A stretch of 64,000 nt of DNA from JAWKJY01 sp041393535 (GCA_041393535.1 JAWKJY010000002.1:372001-436000), one strand, 5' to 3'; positions 50,372-59,135 are shown, counted from the stretch's first letter. Made by a program: numbers and translations. The notes: generated by a model not told the origin, from the letters alone.

Positions 50372-51391
50372 CTACTCCTCCTCCTGCGAGAACCGGACGA
50401 GCGCGACGAGCCGGTCGGCCGCGGCGCCGGACGCGATCGTCTCCCGGGCCAGCTCGACTCCGGCGCGGACGTCCTCGACGTGCCCCGAGGCGGCGAGCGC
50501 GGCGCCCGCGTTCAGCAGCACCGCGTCGGCGCGCCCGCCCTGCTCCTCGCCGGCGAGGATGCGACGGACGATCTCGGCGTTCTCCGGCGGCAGGCCGCCC
50601 TGCAGCTCGGCCGGGTCGCAGCGCGGGATGCCGAGGTCGAGCGGGTCGAGCACGTACTCGCGGACGTGGTGGTCGCGCACCTCCGCGACGACATTCGGCC
50701 CGGCGGGCGAGAGCTCGTCGACGCCGCCGGTGCCGTGGACGACGTAGGCGCGGTGGGCGCCGAGGCGGAGGAGCACCTCGGCGATCGTCCCGACCAGGTG
50801 GTCGGTGTAGACGCCGATCAGCTGGCTGCGCGCGGCGGCGGGGTTCGTCAGCGGGCCGAGCACGTTGAAGACCGTGCGCGCGCCGAGGTCGCGCCGGACC
50901 GGCGCCGCGTGGCGGAAGCCCGGGTGGTGGGCGGGCGCGAACATGAAGCCGAAGCCGAGCTCGTCGATCGAGCGCGCGATCGTGGACGGACGGAGCTCGA
51001 GGCGGAAGCCGAGCGCCTCGAGCACGTCGGCCGAGCCCGACGCCGACGAGACGGCGCGGTTGCCGTGCTTGGCGACCGCGGCCCCCGCTGCGGCGGCGAG
51101 GAGCGCCGCGGCCGTCGAGATGTTGAACGTCCGTGCGCCGTCCCCGCCGGTCCCCGCGAGGTCGACGAGGTCGTCGCGGTGCGGCCGCACGGGCACGACG
51201 TGGTCGCGCAACGCCTCCGCCGACCCGGCGATCTCGTCCGCCGTCTCGCCCTTCAGGCGCAGGGCCACGAGGTAGCCGCCGATCTGCGCCGGCGTCGCCT
51301 CGCCGCGCATGATCTCGTCCATCACCGCCCGGGCGTCGGCGCGCGCGAGGTCGCGCCGGTCGAGCAGCTCCGCGATCGCGTGCTGGATCAT
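50372..51391 (-). CDS. trpD: Anthranilate phosphoribosyltransferase (main operon copy)
   Basis: A 339-residue enzyme with canonical bacterial motifs: DLAGTGGDGARTFNIST (PRPP loop), KHGNRAVSSASGSAD, GFMFAPAHHPGFRHAAPVRRDLGARTVFNVLGPLTNPA, and VVHGTGGVDELS. An upstream ATG at 51397 sits too close to GGAGGG; ATG 51391 is 6 nt from that SD and is preferred. It lies between trpG and the fused trpCF and ends directly at the trpCF ATG. Confidence 0.9.
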   Translation of the reverse strand: MIQHAIAELLDRRDLARADARAVMDEIMRGEATPAQIGGYLVALRLKGETADEIAGSAEALRDHVVPVRPHRDDLVDLAGTGGDGARTFNISTAAALLAAAAGAAVAKHGNRAVSSASGSADVLEALGFRLELRPSTIARSIDELGFGFMFAPAHHPGFRHAAPVRRDLGARTVFNVLGPLTNPAAARSQLIGVYTDHLVGTIAEVLLRLGAHRAYVVHGTGGVDELSPAGPNVVAEVRDHHVREYVLDPLDLGIPRCDPAELQGGLPPENAEIVRRILAGEEQGGRADAVLLNAGAALAASGHVEDVRAGVELARETIASGAAADRLVALVRFSQEEE

Positions 51392-51431
51392 CGCCATCCC
51401 TCCGAGCCGGGGGTCGGTGGCGGGGCCGGGC

Positions 51432-51995
51432 TCATCGCCGGCCCTCGAGGAAGTTGCGGCAGAGGTCGGGGCCGTGCGGCGTCAGCACGGACTCGGGGTG
51501 GAACTGGATCCCGACGACCTGGAGCTCCCGGTGGCGCACGGCCATCACCTCGCCGTCGTCGGTGCGGGCGCAGACCTCCAGGCACTCCGGGACGCGCGTG
51601 GCGGCGAGCGAGTGGTAGCGGCCGCCCTCCATCGGGTTCGGCAGGCCCTCGAAGACGCCGTGGCCGTCGTGCTCGACGAGGCTCGTCTTGCCGTGCACGA
51701 GGCGCTTCGCCTGGCCGACCTCGCCGCCGAAGGCCTCGACGATCGCCTGGTGGCCGAGGCAGACGCCGAGCGTCGGGACGCGCGGCGACAGGCGGCGGAG
51801 GATCTCCAGCGTGGCGCCGGACTGCTCCGGTCGGCCGGGGCCGGGGGAGACGACGAGGTGCGACGGCCCGAGCGCCTCCGCGCCGTCGGCGTCGATCGCG
51901 TCGTTGCGGATCACGGTCACCTCGGCGCCGAGCTCCTGGAGCAGGTGCGCGAGGTTGTACGTGAAGGAGTCGTAGTTGTCGACGAGCAGGATCAT
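51432..51995 (-). CDS. trpG: Anthranilate synthase glutamine amidotransferase component
   Basis: A 187-residue class I amidotransferase that feeds ammonia to TrpE. LVDNYDSFTYNLAHLLQELGA at the start, LVVSPGPGRPEQSG, the nucleophile Cys in GVCLGHQAIVEAFGG (~80), RYHSLAA and the His-Pro-Glu of QFHPESVLTPHG complete the triad. ATG 51995 overlaps the trpE stop (ATGA). Confidence 0.93.
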   Translation of the reverse strand: MILLVDNYDSFTYNLAHLLQELGAEVTVIRNDAIDADGAEALGPSHLVVSPGPGRPEQSGATLEILRRLSPRVPTLGVCLGHQAIVEAFGGEVGQAKRLVHGKTSLVEHDGHGVFEGLPNPMEGGRYHSLAATRVPECLEVCARTDDGEVMAVRHRELQVVGIQFHPESVLTPHGPDLCRNFLEGRR

Positions 51996-53236
51996 CCCGC
52001 GGCCTCCGCCAGCTCGATCGCCCGCTCGAGCGCCGCGAGCTTGTTCAGGCACTCCTGGTGCTCCGCCGTCGGATCGGAGTCGGCGACGAGCCCCGCGCCC
52101 GCCTGCAGGCGCGCCACCCCGTCCTTCAGCACGATCGTGCGGATCGCGATCGCCGTGTCGAACGAGCCGTCCGGCATCGCGTAGCCGACGAGCCCGGCGT
52201 AGGGCCCGCGCCGGAAGCCCTCGAGCTCCGAGATGATCTGCATCGCGCGCACCTTCGGCGCGCCCGACACCGTGCCCGCCGGGAACGTCGCGCGGATCAG
52301 GTCGAACGGCGAGACGCCCTCGCGCAGCTCGCCCGCCACCTCGGAGACGAGGTGGATCACGTGCGAGTAGCGCTCGACCTCGAGGAAGCGCTCGACCCGG
52401 ACCGTCCCGGGCACGCAGACACGCGAGAGGTCGTTGCGGCCGAGGTCGACGAGCATCACGTGCTCCGCCCGGTCCTTCTCGGAGGCGAGGAGCGCCTCGG
52501 CGTCGCCCTCGCCCGGCTTCGCGGTGCCCGCGATCGGGTTCAGGCTCGCGCGCGTCCCCTCGAGCTTCACGAGCGTCTCGGGCGAGGAGCCGATCAGCGC
52601 GAGGTCGCCGAGCTCGAGCAGGAAGAGGTACGGCGACGGGTTGACGCGGCGCAGCGTCCGGTACAGCCCGACCGCGGTCGCCGGGGTCGGGCGGACGGCG
52701 CGCTGGGAGAGGACGATCTGGAAGGCGTCGCCGGCGCGGATGAACTCCTTGCAGCGCCGCACGCCCTCCTCGTACGCCGCCTGGGACGGGAACCGCTCGG
52801 TCGGCCCGCCCGGCCCGCCGAGGGTCGTCGGCGGCTCGACGACGGGCCCGGCGAGGCGCGCGGCGATCGCCTCGGGATCCCCGGCGAGCACCTCGGCGAT
52901 CCCGAGCAGGTGGTCGAAGCGGACGAGCGTGTCGACGACGACGAAGAGGCTCTCGGGCAGCCCGGCGCCCTCCGCGGGCAGGGGCACGGTCGGCTCGAGC
53001 GTCGCGATGTGGTCGTAGCCCAGGTAGCCGACGACCGGCCGGCCGGCCGCGACCTCGCGCTCCGCCGCGGCGAAGTCGACCAGCTGGCTGCCGGAGCCGA
53101 GCAGCGAGTAGCGGCCCAGGCGGCCCTGCTCGACGGACTCGAGCAGGAAGCTCGACCCCTCGCCGCGCAGGCGCAGGTAGGCCCCGAGCGGGGTGATCAG
53201 GTCGGCGGGGATCGCGGTCGCGGTCGTGGTCGTCAT
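51992..53236 (-). CDS. trpE: Anthranilate synthase component I
   Basis: A 414-residue chorismate-utilising enzyme, on the short side for TrpE (usually ~480-520). The N-terminal feedback region includes SSFLLESVEQGRLGRYSLLG, where the LLES element is the usual tryptophan contact. Catalytic motifs are GDAFQIVLSQR, GSSPETLVKL, NPIAGTAKPGEG, DLGRNDLSRVC, TFPAGTVSGAPKVRAMQIISELE and AGAGLVADSDPTAEHQEC. ATG 53236 has GAGGAG upstream. The gene is preceded by a leader peptide and intrinsic terminator, so expression is controlled by attenuation. Confidence 0.93.
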   Translation of the reverse strand: MTTTTATAIPADLITPLGAYLRLRGEGSSFLLESVEQGRLGRYSLLGSGSQLVDFAAAEREVAAGRPVVGYLGYDHIATLEPTVPLPAEGAGLPESLFVVVDTLVRFDHLLGIAEVLAGDPEAIAARLAGPVVEPPTTLGGPGGPTERFPSQAAYEEGVRRCKEFIRAGDAFQIVLSQRAVRPTPATAVGLYRTLRRVNPSPYLFLLELGDLALIGSSPETLVKLEGTRASLNPIAGTAKPGEGDAEALLASEKDRAEHVMLVDLGRNDLSRVCVPGTVRVERFLEVERYSHVIHLVSEVAGELREGVSPFDLIRATFPAGTVSGAPKVRAMQIISELEGFRRGPYAGLVGYAMPDGSFDTAIAIRTIVLKDGVARLQAGAGLVADSDPTAEHQECLNKLAALERAIELAEAAG

Positions 53237-53250
53237 CGGCTCCTCAGAAC

Positions 53251-53276
53251 GAAAAAGACCTCCGGGTCGGAGGTCT
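53251..53276 (-). terminator. trp attenuator: intrinsic terminator before trpE
   Basis: Perfect stem AGACCTCCG / CGGAGGTCT with a 3-nt loop, followed on the reverse strand by TTTTTC, located between trpL and trpE. A competing pairing is available: GAGCGGT within trpL (after the Trp codons) is complementary to ACCGCTC just before the terminator's 5' arm. Together these form a classical attenuation architecture. Confidence 0.85.
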
Positions 53277-53307
53277 GAGAGCGGTTCGGGCTGTCGTCGG
53301 CCTGTGC

Positions 53308-53370
53308 TCAGGCGTCGCTCCCGCACCGCTCGCTGCGCCAGGCCCACCAGGTGCGGGTCGTCGTGGTCAT
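53308..53370 (-). CDS. trpL: Tryptophan operon leader peptide
   Basis: A 20-residue peptide, MTTTTRTWWAWRSERCGSD plus Ala, with three Trp codons in WWAW. ATG 53370 lies 7 nt after TACCCT (53383-53378 reverse), so the leader transcript itself is leaderless. Ribosome stalling at the Trp codons when charged tRNA-Trp is scarce would free the downstream RNA to form the antiterminator and let transcription reach trpE. Confidence 0.88.
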   Translation of the reverse strand: MTTTTRTWWAWRSERCGSDA

Positions 53371-53445
53371 CCCTGCCAGGGTACGGCACCGGCGCCGACC
53401 GCGTCAACCCGGAGCGGCCCGGCCGCCCTCGTCTACGATCGGCCG

Positions 53446-54612
53446 GTGCCCCGCCCCGGCGCGACCGCCCTCGTCGTCTGCCTGCTCGCGCTGGCGGGCG
53501 CCGCCGCCGCGTCGGCCGCGACCGGCCCGGCCGTGGACGCCCCGTCCGCCCCGGCGCTGCTCGTCGCGGGCGCGTTCGCCGACGGGAGCCTGCTCGCCCT
53601 CGACGCGACGGGCCGCCGGCTCGCGAGCGGCGCGGGGGAGGGGCGGGCGCTCGACGTGGCCGTCTGCCCGGGCGGGCGGCGCGCGGCCGAGTCCATCGAC
53701 CGCGGGGACGGGTCGGCCGCGGTGGCGATCCGCGCGCTCCCCGGGCTCGAGGCCGTGCGCGAGCTGCCGGCGCCGGGCGCGGGCCCGATCGCGTGCCTCG
53801 ACGAGGCGGGCGACGAGGTGGCCGTGCTCGGCCTCGTGCCCGGAGGTTCGTCGTCGCTCGTCCGGATCGGGGCCGACGGCACGCCGGCGACGCTCTGGTC
53901 CGGGCCCGCCGTCGCCGGCACGCTGACGACGACGCGGGCCGCGATCACCGCCGGGGCCGAGGGCGACCGGCTCGTGGTCGTCGATCTCGCCACGGGCTCG
54001 GTCCGCGACCTCGGCGAGCTGCCCGCAGGCGCCGGGCCGCTCGCGCAGGGGCCGGGCGAGCGCCTCGCGGGCGTGCGCGCGCCGGCGGACGACCTGAGCC
54101 AGGCGCTGCTGGTCGAGCCGCGCGGCACCGGGATCCGCTCGCGCGGCAGCGACCTCGACCAGGCGCTCGCGACCGGCCGTGCGCTCTGGGTGACCGACCG
54201 GCAGTTCGTCGTCGTGACGGTGAACCCGCTGCAGGACGTCCGCCTGTACGACGTCGACCTGCAGCGCGGCGAGGCCTTCGGCGGGTGGAACGGCGCCGTC
54301 GCGGCGGCCGCCCGGGGCTGCCTCCTCTACGGGATCGACCGGGAGGACGGGCTGCGCGTCGCCGCCCTGCCCGACGGGCCGGTGCGCAACCTCGGAACGC
54401 TCGACGGCCAGGTCGAGGCGCTCGTCGCGGTCGATCCGCCGGCGCCGTCGGACCTGGCGCTCGGGTGCGCGGAGCAGCTCGAGGCGGTCGCGGCCGGCGC
54501 GCCCGAGGATCGCGGCCTCGGCACCGGCCTGACGATCCTCGTCGGCGTCGCCGTCTTCGGGCTCGCGATCCTCGCCGGCATCGCCGGCCGCCGCGCGGCG
54601 AGGCGCTGGTGA
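53446..54612 (+). CDS. Exported beta-propeller-like protein with C-terminal membrane anchor
   Basis: A 388-residue protein. A signal peptide (ALVVCLLALAGAAAASA, residues 8-24) leads into about seven repeating beta-rich stretches of ~40 residues (for example LLVAGAFADGSLLALDATGRRLASG and RLVVVDLATGSVRDLGEL), suggesting a small propeller. A single transmembrane helix (TILVGVAVFGLAILAGIAG) with an Arg-rich end closes it. Unknown function. GTG 53446 is 6 nt after TACGAT (53434-53439). It is divergent from trpL and translationally coupled (GTGA) to the small gene downstream. Confidence 0.7.
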   Translation: MPRPGATALVVCLLALAGAAAASAATGPAVDAPSAPALLVAGAFADGSLLALDATGRRLASGAGEGRALDVAVCPGGRRAAESIDRGDGSAAVAIRALPGLEAVRELPAPGAGPIACLDEAGDEVAVLGLVPGGSSSLVRIGADGTPATLWSGPAVAGTLTTTRAAITAGAEGDRLVVVDLATGSVRDLGELPAGAGPLAQGPGERLAGVRAPADDLSQALLVEPRGTGIRSRGSDLDQALATGRALWVTDRQFVVVTVNPLQDVRLYDVDLQRGEAFGGWNGAVAAAARGCLLYGIDREDGLRVAALPDGPVRNLGTLDGQVEALVAVDPPAPSDLALGCAEQLEAVAAGAPEDRGLGTGLTILVGVAVFGLAILAGIAGRRAARRW

Positions 54613-54884
54613 GGCGCCGGCTCGCGCTCCTCGCCGCCGCGGCCGCCGCGCTCCTCCCGGCCGGGGCGCTCGCCGCGCCCGCACCCGCGCCGTCGCCCGC
54701 GCCGCCCGCGGCCGGGGAGACCGCGCCCGTCCAGGGCGAGACGGCCGTGCAGCTCAGCGACGAGGGGGGGAGCGTCGGGACGGGGACGATCGTCGTGCTC
54801 GCCCTCCTGCTCGGCCTGTTCTGGGTGATGCTGCGCCGCTGGCGGCCGCCCGCCGGCGGCGATCCGCGCCGGCGCCGCAGCTGA
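54609..54884 (+). CDS. Small single-pass membrane protein
   Basis: A 91-residue protein with a signal-like N-terminus (LALLAAAAAALLPAGALA), a Pro/Ala-rich extracytoplasmic linker, and a transmembrane helix (TGTIVVLALLLGLFWVML) followed by an Arg-rich cytosolic tail. GTG 54609 overlaps the preceding stop (GTGA), so it is made together with the anchored propeller-like protein and may be its partner. No family recognised. Confidence 0.65.
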   Translation: MRRRLALLAAAAAALLPAGALAAPAPAPSPAPPAAGETAPVQGETAVQLSDEGGSVGTGTIVVLALLLGLFWVMLRRWRPPAGGDPRRRRS

Positions 54885-54922
54885 GCGGCGCGACCGCGCC
54901 ACGCTGCTAGGCTCGCCCGGGG

Positions 54923-55507
54923 ATGGGACGCAGGCGCGACGAGCCGGTCAGGCTGACGAGGATCTACACGCGCGGCGGCGACGCCGGCGAGACCAGCCTC
55001 GGCGACGGCGCACGGGTGCCGAAGACCGATCCCCGGATCGAGGCCTACGGCACCGTCGACGAGCTGAACTCGACGCTCGGCCTGGCGCTCTGCGCCGACC
55101 TGCCGGCGGCGTACCGACCGTGGCTCGAGCGCGTCCAGAACGAGCTCTTCGACCTCGGCGCCGACCTCGCCGTCCCGTTCGACGACCCGCGCGAGCGGCT
55201 GCGCGTGAGCGACGAGCAGGTGGCCGGGCTCGAGCGGCTCTGCGACGAGGTCAACGAGGGCCTGCCCGAGCTGACGAGCTTCGTCCTGCCGGGCGGCAGC
55301 GAGGCCGCCGCGCGCCTCCACGTCGCGCGCGCCGTCTGCCGCCGGGCCGAGCGGCTGGCCGTGGGGCTCGCCGCCGACGCGGCGGTCAACCCCGCCGCGC
55401 TCGCCTACCTGAACCGCCTCTCGGACCTGCTCTTCATCCTCGCGCGGGGCGCGAACGCGGCCGCCGGGGGCGGCGAGCCGCTCTGGAAGCCCGGCGCGTC
55501 GCGCTGA
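54923..55507 (+). CDS. Cob(I)alamin adenosyltransferase, PduO type
   Basis: A 194-residue ATP:cob(I)alamin adenosyltransferase that makes adenosylcobalamin. It has the family-specific TRIYTRGGDAGETSLGDGARVPKTDPRIEAYGTVDELNSTLGLA (from residue 11), FDLGADLAVP (~75), and LPGGSEAAARLHVARAVCRRAER (~123) with the ATP-binding Arg/Glu. Its product is used by methylmalonyl-CoA mutase, whose chaperone MeaB is encoded at 15177. TAGGCT (54909-54914) lies 8 nt before the ATG. Confidence 0.9.
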   Translation: MGRRRDEPVRLTRIYTRGGDAGETSLGDGARVPKTDPRIEAYGTVDELNSTLGLALCADLPAAYRPWLERVQNELFDLGADLAVPFDDPRERLRVSDEQVAGLERLCDEVNEGLPELTSFVLPGGSEAAARLHVARAVCRRAERLAVGLAADAAVNPAALAYLNRLSDLLFILARGANAAAGGGEPLWKPGASR

Positions 55508-55578
55508 GCGGATCCCCCGTACGGGGGAGCGCCGACGCGCCGCTTCCGACCGGCCGGCCGGCGTAGGATCGTGAGGAA

Positions 55579-56334
55579 GTGGATACACCCACCCCGATGT
55601 GGCTCGCGCTGCGGCAGGGATGGGCACACCGCTTCGCCTCCGTGCCCGCGCTCGTCGTCGTCCCGCTCTCGCTCGTGCTGGGGCAGACGGTCGCCTACGC
55701 GCTGGGCGCGACCGTGTGGGGCTGGCGGCTCGACGGCCTCGACCTCGACCTCGAGGCGAGCTGGTTCGGCAAGGCGTCCGCGCTCGTCACGCTCGCCGCG
55801 GGCGGCCTCGTGCTCGCGGGCGCGCTCGCCTCGGCCCTCGGCACGCGCGCCCGGCTCGCGCTCGGCGCGGCGCTCGTCTTCCTCGGGATCGACGACCTGC
55901 TCGCGATCCACGAGCGCGTCGGCTGGCGGCTCGCCCACGCGCTGGGCGGCGGCGACGACGTGCTTCGGCTCGCGTGGCCGGTGGCGTACCTCCCGTTCCT
56001 CGGCATCGCGGCGCTCCTCCTGCTGCGTGCCCGGGCCGGGCTGCCGCGGACGCAGGCGCGCGGGATCCTCGTCGCGCTCGCGCTCCTCGCCCTCGCCCTC
56101 GTCGCGGAGCTCGTCGGCTACGGGGTGAAGGAGCTCGGCTACCGCAACCGCACGCTGCCCGACGCGATCGAGGTCGCGCTCGAGGAGGGCGCGGAGATCG
56201 CCGGCTGGTCGCTCCTGCTCGTGATCCTCTGGCTCGCCGCCGTCCGCGACGGCGCGCTCGCCGGCCGGGCCGCGCGGCTCAGGGGTGGATCACGACCGGC
56301 GTCCCGGCCGGCGTCGCGGCATAGAGCCTCGTGA
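55579..56334 (+). CDS. Hypothetical multi-pass membrane protein
   Basis: A 251-residue protein with about six hydrophobic segments (for example ALVVVPLSLVLGQTVAYALG and ASALVTLAAGGLVLAGALASAL). The charged motif FLGIDDLLAIHERVGWRLAH after segment 3 is repeated in style by IEVALEEGAEIAGW near the C-terminus; these His/Glu/Asp clusters at membrane edges could bind a metal. No family recognised. GTG 55579; TAGGAT is 9 nt upstream (55564-55569). Its 3' end overlaps the convergent L,D-transpeptidase gene by 56 bp. Confidence 0.65.
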   Translation: MDTPTPMWLALRQGWAHRFASVPALVVVPLSLVLGQTVAYALGATVWGWRLDGLDLDLEASWFGKASALVTLAAGGLVLAGALASALGTRARLALGAALVFLGIDDLLAIHERVGWRLAHALGGGDDVLRLAWPVAYLPFLGIAALLLLRARAGLPRTQARGILVALALLALALVAELVGYGVKELGYRNRTLPDAIEVALEEGAEIAGWSLLLVILWLAAVRDGALAGRAARLRGGSRPASRPASRHRAS

Positions 56335-57286
56335 GCTGATCGTTGGTCAGCCGCACGCAGCCGTGCGAGATGGCCTGCCCGATCCCGCCCGGGTCGTTCG
56401 TCCCGTGGATCGCCACCGGGCCGCCCTGCGCCCATTCGGACAGGTTGGGGGCGAACGCGCTCAGCCCGAGGGCGGCCGGGCCGAAGGGGCCGCTCGGGTC
56501 GCCCGCGCGCAGGCGCTGGTTCACGTAGAAGCGGCCGACCGGAGTCGGGTTCTCGCTCGTCCCGATCGCGACGGGCGCGCGCAGGACGACCTTGCCGGCC
56601 CGGGTGAAGGTCAGCGTGCGCTCGGAGAGGTCGATCTCGATCCGCGTCCCGATCCGGAACACGTCGACCGCGCCGGCGCGGACGTAGCCCTCGGTGCCGT
56701 TCGGCCGTACCGGGAGCTGGACCCGATACCAGAGGGGGTCGCAGCCCTGGTCGACGACGGCGCCGACGACGGCGAACACGGTCGGGACCCGGTTGACGTT
56801 CAGGTGCTCGAAGGTCTGGAGCTTCACGCCGCCCGGCTCGGAGAAGGCGGTCGCGCGCCGCTTGACGACGGCGGCGTAGGAGCCGCGCTCGTCGGTCAGG
56901 CGCTTCTCCTCCAGGTACGTGCAGCCGGGGTCGTCGGCCGCCTCCTCGGCGGCCGCACCGTCGGTCGTCGCGGGCGGGGCCTCGCTCGACGCGTCCGTCT
57001 CCGTCCCGCCGGTCGGCGTCCCGGCGACCGAGTCGGGCTTCAGCTCGGGCGTGGGCTCGAGCGACTCGCCGTCGACGGTCCCGCCGGTGGGCGAGCCGAA
57101 CGAGGGCCGCTCGGGCTCGACGACGTCCTGCCACGCCGCCTCGGCCGCCGCACGCTGCTCGAGCGTCGCGACCGCCGCGGGCGCGTCGCCCCCGCCCGGG
57201 CGCGAGAGGACGAAGGCCGCCGCGGCGCCGACGACCGCGAGCGCGGGCAGCGTGCCGGCGGCGATCAGGAGCAGCGTGCGGCGCAC
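56279..57286 (-). CDS. L,D-transpeptidase (YkuD domain)
   Basis: A 335-residue exported enzyme. An N-terminal membrane anchor (LLLIAAGTLPALAVVGAAAAFVLS) is followed by a Thr/Ser/Glu/Pro-rich linker (residues ~40-115), an SH3-like region (~120-200), then the YkuD catalytic domain (~215-335), with AIHGTND and the active-site SHGCVRL (Cys ~312). It forms 3-3 peptidoglycan cross-links or anchors proteins to the wall. GTG 57286 lies 6 nt after TAGCCT on the reverse strand. Confidence 0.88.
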   Translation of the reverse strand: MRRTLLLIAAGTLPALAVVGAAAAFVLSRPGGGDAPAAVATLEQRAAAEAAWQDVVEPERPSFGSPTGGTVDGESLEPTPELKPDSVAGTPTGGTETDASSEAPPATTDGAAAEEAADDPGCTYLEEKRLTDERGSYAAVVKRRATAFSEPGGVKLQTFEHLNVNRVPTVFAVVGAVVDQGCDPLWYRVQLPVRPNGTEGYVRAGAVDVFRIGTRIEIDLSERTLTFTRAGKVVLRAPVAIGTSENPTPVGRFYVNQRLRAGDPSGPFGPAALGLSAFAPNLSEWAQGGPVAIHGTNDPGGIGQAISHGCVRLTNDQLTRLYAATPAGTPVVIHP

Positions 57287-57330
57287 GGGATCAGGCTAGC
57301 GGGCGCGCCCGAGGTCGAGGCGGCGGCGCC

Positions 57331-58794
57331 TCAGTACCCGCGCCGCAGGAGGATGATCGGCAGCGTCCGGAGGACGAGCTTGATGTCCCACCACAGCGAC
57401 CAGTTGGTCACGTAGAGGTAGTCGAGCTTGATCATCTCCTCGAAGCCGATGTCGTTGCGCCCCATCACCTGCCAGACGCCGGTGATGCCCGGCGTCAGGT
57501 CGAGGCGGCGGCGGGCCCAGCCCTCGATCTTCTCGTCCTCGTGGACGACGAAGGGGCGCGGGCCCACGAGGCTCATCTCGCCACGCAGCACGTTGATCAG
57601 CTGCGGGAGCTCGTCGAGCGAGAGCTTGCGCAGCACACGGCCGACGCGGGTGACGCGGGGGTCCTGCTTGATCTTGAACAGCGGCCCCGTGCTCTCGTTC
57701 TCGTCGAGCAGCTCGTCGCGCATCTGCTCGGCGCCGACGACCATCGTGCGGAACTTGATGATGTGGAAGACGCGGTGCCCGCGGCCCATGCGCGGCTGGC
57801 GGAAGAAGACCGGCCCGCGCGTGTCGAGCTTGATCGCGATCGCGATCGCGACGAAGACGGGCAGGACGACCAGGAAGCCGGGCAGCGTCAGCGCCAGGTC
57901 GAAGGCCCGCTTCGTGAACCGCGCGAAGCGGGACAGGCCGGCGGCGGGCAGGTCGATCAGCGGGATGCCCTCGACGTCGGTCAGACCGACGTTCGCGGAC
58001 ATCAGCTCGAAGTAGCGCGGGACGATCGAGAGGTGGATGTCCTTCAGGCCGGACTCCCGGATCCGCTCGACCACGCCCTCGTGCGAGCGGCGCGAGAACG
58101 CGAGGATCACGCGCGTCGCGTTCGTCCGGCGGATCACCTCGACGAGGTCGTCCTCGCCGCCGAGCACGGCGAGCCCGTTCAGCTCCGGGTCGAGCGGCTG
58201 CGGGTGGTCGTCGAGGAAGCCGACGAGCCGCGTGTTGAACGAGCGGTGCTTCAGGATCTTCAGGGCGATCGTCTGGCCGACGTGCCCGGCCCCGACGATG
58301 ATCGTCGGCTGCGGGTTGTTCAGCAGCGGCACGCCGAGGTGGCGGAACGCGCCGCGCGCGGCCGGCAGGCAGACGAGGCCGAGCGCCCAGAAGAGGAGGA
58401 CCGGCACGTGGCCGACCTCGAACACGTCGTCGAGGCCCGGCAGCCGGCCGAGCGTCAGCTCGACGAAGCCGACGAACGTCAGGGCGGTGAAGAAGTCGTG
58501 CACCTCGTCGAGCGTCGAGACGGCGACGTGCCGTCGGTCACGCTCGTAGAGGTCCTGGAAGGTCGCGGCCAGGATGACGAGGACGACGGTCGCGAGCGCC
58601 CACCAGACGAAGTCGATGGCGCTCGCGCTGCCCTCGCGCCCGATCGCCTCGGAGATCAGGACGGCGACCATGGTCGACACGGCCAGCGCGGCAGCGTCGA
58701 CGAGCACGAAGAAGGAGACGAGCCGGCGCTCGCGCCGTGGCTTCCATGCCCCCACACGGTCGCCGTCCGCAACGGCGGCGTCGTGAGTCTCCAC
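57331..58794 (-). CDS. Polyprenyl-phosphate sugar phosphotransferase (initiating glycosyltransferase)
   Basis: A ~487-residue membrane enzyme that loads the first sugar-1-phosphate onto undecaprenyl phosphate for exopolysaccharide. Four to five N-terminal helices come first, then a CoA-binding-like domain (PTIIVGAGHVGQTIALKIL), another helix (DLALTLPGFLVVLPVFVAIAIAIKL), and the catalytic domain GPVFFRQPRMGRGHRVFHIIKFRTM, LRKLSLDELPQLINVLRGEMSLVGPRP and TPGITGVWQVMGRNDIGFEEM. The start is uncertain: GTG 58794 (GGGGGAGGA 13 nt upstream) is preferred, but a TTG at 58836 and a CTG at 58803 are in frame. It lies next to the polysaccharide-lyase cluster. Confidence 0.87.
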   Translation of the reverse strand: METHDAAVADGDRVGAWKPRRERRLVSFFVLVDAAALAVSTMVAVLISEAIGREGSASAIDFVWWALATVVLVILAATFQDLYERDRRHVAVSTLDEVHDFFTALTFVGFVELTLGRLPGLDDVFEVGHVPVLLFWALGLVCLPAARGAFRHLGVPLLNNPQPTIIVGAGHVGQTIALKILKHRSFNTRLVGFLDDHPQPLDPELNGLAVLGGEDDLVEVIRRTNATRVILAFSRRSHEGVVERIRESGLKDIHLSIVPRYFELMSANVGLTDVEGIPLIDLPAAGLSRFARFTKRAFDLALTLPGFLVVLPVFVAIAIAIKLDTRGPVFFRQPRMGRGHRVFHIIKFRTMVVGAEQMRDELLDENESTGPLFKIKQDPRVTRVGRVLRKLSLDELPQLINVLRGEMSLVGPRPFVVHEDEKIEGWARRRLDLTPGITGVWQVMGRNDIGFEEMIKLDYLYVTNWSLWWDIKLVLRTLPIILLRRGY

Positions 58795-58836
58795 AGTAGA
58801 CAGGGTTCCTCCCCCGAGTCCGCAGACTTGCCTCAA

Positions 58837-59135
58837 GCATAACGCTACGAGGGGCCCCGCACACCCTCGCCGCCCGAACCGGCGGGTTTTCGGTCGCGCG
58901 GGGCTGCGGAACGTCTAGGTCGGACCGGAAGCGCGTGCGGGCCCTCACCGGTGCCGCGCCCGCGCGTCCCCGTGCGCGTGGGATCGGTCACCCGTGCGGG
59001 CGGCCCGGCCATGGTCGACGACGCGCGGCGGCAGTCCCCTCACGGGGCGACCTTGATCGAGGGATCCCGTGCGAGGCCCCCTCCTCCCGATGCAAGCGGC
59101 GGATGAAGCAGCCGCAGCACACGAGGAGCGTCGCA
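58837..59135. other. ~300-bp divergent spacer between sugar transferase and first lyase
   Basis: Holds the candidate -10 of the sugar transferase (reverse TATGCT near 58844-58839) and, near the other end, GAGGAG (59123-59128) for the first lyase. The middle has short inverted repeats (CCCTCACGGGG and similar) but no gene and no riboswitch core I recognise. No GTCAC ladder is present, unlike upstream of the third lyase. Confidence 0.4.
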
